This document shows, piece by piece, positions 34,712 to 36,569 of a DNA stretch of 36,569 bases. Below the pieces are notes generated by a model that worked only from the letters and a program-made list of their open reading frames with translations, had not been told where the DNA came from and made no database searches. Origin of the DNA: CAIOZA01 sp964464375 (GTDB taxonomy: Bacteria > Bacteroidota > Ignavibacteria > Kapaibacteriales > UBA2268); contig CAYXFU010000037.1 in assembly GCA_964464375.1 (NCBI GenBank), positions 1 to 36,569 of the forward strand. The letters are read 5' to 3'. Made by a program: the position numbers and the translations under genes. Positions within the stretch are counted from its first letter, which is position 1. Each line of letters starts with the position of its first letter.

Positions 34712-36229
34712 GTGAAAATAATTCTGATGATTATCCTGATGTCGGCTTATGGTATTGCTGAAGTGCATCTTGGACCCGGTCAGACTTTTGCAAATATTCA
34801 GGCAGCTCATGATGCCTCTGCGATAAAACCTGGAGATACTGTTTATCTTCATTCGGGATCATATCGGGGATATCAGGGTATTTCCTCTCTGAAGGGAAAC
34901 TCTTCTGCCTGGATTGTTATAACACGCTTTCAAGATGATATAATAGATATATCCGGTGGTTGGCAGTTCATGAGCTGTGAATATATAAAGTTTGTTAACC
35001 TTACATTCAGAGCCAATCTGCAACAAACCGGAAGACTTATCAGCGTAGACAACAGCGGTAGCTGCGAAACTCAGTCGAGATTCATTAAATTCGATAGCTG
35101 TAGCTTCTCAAATGTCACTGATCCCAATGCAATTACCTCATTCAAGTTCGGAGGAGTTGATAATTTCGAAGTTACAAACTGTGTTTTCAAAGATATGCCT
35201 GTTTGCAGCGCATTCGATTTCAATGTTTGTCATGCAGGAAAGATTAGCGGTAATAGAATTGAAAACTGTCTGACAGGAGGTCATATCAAGGGCGGAGCAT
35301 CCTTTATCACAATGGAACGAAATCTATTTCTTGACGCCTCAAAGCCATCATGGGTGGCTTTCGAGCTAGGAGGCGATACAGGAGCTCAATTCTACTGTCC
35401 CGGAGATAAGTTCGAGGTGAAGAATTTGAATTTCTATTCTAACATCATAGCCGGCGGCTACAGAGGTTTGGCATTATCATCTGCTGTTGAGTGCAATGTT
35501 GCTAATAATACGTTTTATAATTGTGGTCAGGCTACAATGAGATTCCTGACTACAAGCTCACTATACCCCAATCTCTATGGGAATATGGTATATAATAACA
35601 TCTTTGCGTTTGGTTCTTCCGCTTATATTAATGGAAGCACTCAACCAGGAGATGCAGCATTTTTCATTCATAATATTTATTACAGCATTATTGACTCTGT
35701 ATTCAATGGTCCATATTGGGATACACCCGATCTGGATAAGATCAAAGATAAAAAGCCAATGATATACGGTTCCGGTACGAAGATGTTTATTGATGCCGTT
35801 AACAATGATTTCCATTTAGCTGAGGGAAGTCCGGCGATTGGCTCTGGAGATATGATAGAACCATATTATGATTTTTATGGGAATAAATTCACTTCTCCTC
35901 GTTCGATTGGTGCTGTGGCTTATATAAATCCAACGTTAGTTGATCAGAAAGAAACAAAAATCGATTTTTTATATCCAAATCCTGCCTCCGATTTTATAGA
36001 AATTAATGTAGGGACACGGCGTGCCGTGTCCGAACAATGCGATGTTAAGATATATAATTTGCTGGGAGAAATACAGACCACCCCGCAGTGGGCTTCGCCA
36101 TTGCTTCGCAATTGTGACACCCCTCCTTGGAAAGGAGTGGAAAAAGTAAGAATTGATGTCTCCATCTTAGCTCCGGGGATGTATTTTGTGAGAGTAGGAG
36201 ATAAAATTAGCAAATTTATGAAGTTGTAA
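34712..36229 (+). CDS. Secreted right-handed parallel beta-helix protein with repeat-interrupted T9SS domain
   Basis: 505 residues. GTG start (34712), then a signal peptide about 1-16 (MKIILMIILMSAYGIAE). GPGQTFANIQAAHDASAIKPGDTVYLHSGSYRG (about 21-53) is the typical opening of parallel beta-helix proteins (pectate-lyase-like fold), and later segments repeat short strand-turn units (NFEVTNCVFKDMPVC, HIKGGASFITMERNLFLDA, NVANNTFYNCG). Residues about 260-410 complete the helix (DFHLAEGSPAIGSGD). The C-terminal T9SS domain, LYPNPASDFIEINVG...IYNLLGE...LAPGMYFVRVGDKISKFMKL, is interrupted by about 10 and about 20 residues encoded by palindromic repeat DNA. Likely a surface polysaccharide-acting or binding protein; catalytic residues cannot be named. 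Confidence 0.86.
   Translation: MKIILMIILMSAYGIAEVHLGPGQTFANIQAAHDASAIKPGDTVYLHSGSYRGYQGISSLKGNSSAWIVITRFQDDIIDISGGWQFMSCEYIKFVNLTFRANLQQTGRLISVDNSGSCETQSRFIKFDSCSFSNVTDPNAITSFKFGGVDNFEVTNCVFKDMPVCSAFDFNVCHAGKISGNRIENCLTGGHIKGGASFITMERNLFLDASKPSWVAFELGGDTGAQFYCPGDKFEVKNLNFYSNIIAGGYRGLALSSAVECNVANNTFYNCGQATMRFLTTSSLYPNLYGNMVYNNIFAFGSSAYINGSTQPGDAAFFIHNIYYSIIDSVFNGPYWDTPDLDKIKDKKPMIYGSGTKMFIDAVNNDFHLAEGSPAIGSGDMIEPYYDFYGNKFTSPRSIGAVAYINPTLVDQKETKIDFLYPNPASDFIEINVGTRRAVSEQCDVKIYNLLGEIQTTPQWASPLLRNCDTPPWKGVEKVRIDVSILAPGMYFVRVGDKISKFMKL
36008..36033. repeat. Palindromic element inserted in frame (inside the T9SS domain)
   Basis: Perfect hairpin GGACACGGC (36012-36020), GT, GCCGTGTCC (36023-36031), preceded by GTAG. 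It reads as GTRRAVSEQ within the sorting domain, where the family has a short turn. From memory, GTAGGGACACGGC hairpins are widespread intergenic repeats. Confidence 0.7.
36078..36140. repeat. Second repeat element inserted in frame (inside the T9SS domain)
   Basis: It begins CCACCCCGCAGTGGG and ends CACCCCTCCTTGGAAAGGAG-TGG. The right part forms a hairpin (CTCCTT-GG-AAGGAG) and the ends CCAC and GTGG are complementary. It encodes about 20 residues (TTPQWASPLLRNCDTPPWKGVE) between two conserved strands of the sorting domain, with the frame kept. ACCCCTCCTTGGAAAGGAG is, from memory, a common intergenic repeat. Confidence 0.7.
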
Positions 36230-36536
36230 TATTGCATCTTGGCTCTGGTAATTCCTCTCCAGGCATGGTGAGGGTCGTGGTGTGAACAATTCTGTGTTTA
36301 AAGATCATTATTCTCAGCTCGTTTTTCATTACAAAAGTACTTCGTAGTAGTGGACCTATTGTAGAAGATAATGAGCATTGCTCACTTTCTATTCCGTGCT
36401 GATGGCACAGGTTTACAAATCTGTCTCGATTGCTCCGAGCCACTCCCTTCACGGAAATGGATGGAAAAAATACAATTGGATGCTTCACTGTAATAAGCAT
36501 GCCCATTGTGAGACTTACCACGATCCTTATAAATTG
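36230..36536. other. Repeat-rich gene-free region at the window end
   Basis: No credible gene; a 101-codon minus-strand frame at 36216-36521 reads through repeats. Contents: the second copy of the 21-nt dispersed motif (36254-36274), a perfect TGAGC-ATT-GCTCA hairpin (36372-36384), and an imperfect palindrome ACAGGTTT-AC-AAATCTGT (36407-36424). Confidence 0.55.
36254..36274. repeat. Dispersed 21-nt motif, copy 2
   Basis: CCTCTCCA-GG-CATGGTGAGGG, identical at 19 of 21 positions to 21875-21895. Only the two central bases differ. Confidence 0.6.
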
Positions 36537-36569
36537 AATAGGGGGTTCAGTTTTCTGAACCCCCTATTT
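36537..36569. terminator. Perfect terminator-like hairpin at the window end
   Basis: AATAGGGGGTTCAG (36537-36550), loop TTTT, CTGAACCCCCTATT (36555-36568): a perfect 14-bp stem with T and A at its ends. It could end the beta-helix transcript, 307 nt after its stop, or serve a minus-strand gene beyond the window. Confidence 0.65.

Noticed and set aside
35944..36237. 97-codon minus-strand open frame
   Set aside because: It is antisense to the T9SS domain and stays open because of the palindromic inserts. The plus-strand frame has clear homology features.
36216..36521. 101-codon minus-strand open frame
   Set aside because: It is made of repeat DNA (21-nt motif and hairpins) with no protein-family features.

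Overview
The window is a chromosomal stretch of an AT-rich, Gram-negative bacterium of the Bacteroidota/Ignavibacteriota/Kapabacteria (FCB) type. The evidence is four secreted proteins with C-terminal domains of the type IX secretion (T9SS) kind, OmpA-type and beta-barrel outer-membrane proteins, many lipoproteins, few strong Shine-Dalgarno sites, and two upstream sites that fit the Bacteroidota promoter pattern (TTTG, about 22 nt, TAnnTTTG). I cannot assign genus or species from sequence alone. No rRNA, tRNA, prophage, transposase or CRISPR array was seen.

Layout. (1) 0-5.7 kb, minus strand: a very large secreted protein with propeller-like and Hydin/anchor-like beta domains and a T9SS tail, followed 20 nt later by a beta-barrel/OmpA protein that probably starts at TTG. 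(2) 5.9-7.8 kb, plus: a GT4 glycosyltransferase overlapping a thioredoxin-fold lipoprotein by ATGA. (3) 7.9-10.6 kb, minus: an FAH-family hydrolase and two lipoproteins, likely one operon. (4) 11.3-17.6 kb, plus: a SIMPL-domain protein, a complete B12-dependent ribonucleotide reductase with a strong terminator, and a GT39-like membrane glycosyltransferase. (5) 18.2-21.5 kb, plus: a Kelch/HYR/Ig T9SS cargo protein. (6) 22-27.8 kb, minus: a PorE-like PD40-CRD-OmpA protein with a beta-barrel protein, a lipoprotein, a stand-alone RelA/SpoT-type HD hydrolase, a MazF-type toxin with its antitoxin, a DUF2283 protein and a radical SAM/SPASM protein. (7) 28.1-31.4 kb, plus: an orphan antitoxin-like gene, an unrecognised 195-aa protein, another T9SS-type secreted protein and a HicBA module. 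(8) 31.6-34.4 kb, plus: enolase and a phosphohexomutase as a two-gene operon with a terminator. (9) 34.7-36.2 kb, plus: a beta-helix T9SS protein, then repeat-rich DNA and a perfect terminator-like hairpin at the window end.

The genes fall into three themes: envelope and T9SS surface display (most of the DNA), core metabolism (RNR, enolase, phosphohexomutase, FAH hydrolase), and small stress or toxin-antitoxin loci concentrated between 25 and 31.5 kb.

I found no clear new defence or biosynthetic system. The most unusual signals are small repeat elements. Two of them appear to have inserted in frame inside the T9SS sorting domain of the last protein. A set of hairpin modules at 21.55-21.70 kb keeps its structure through paired (compensatory) base differences. 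Several fold-back elements and one 21-nt motif recur in the gene-free gaps.
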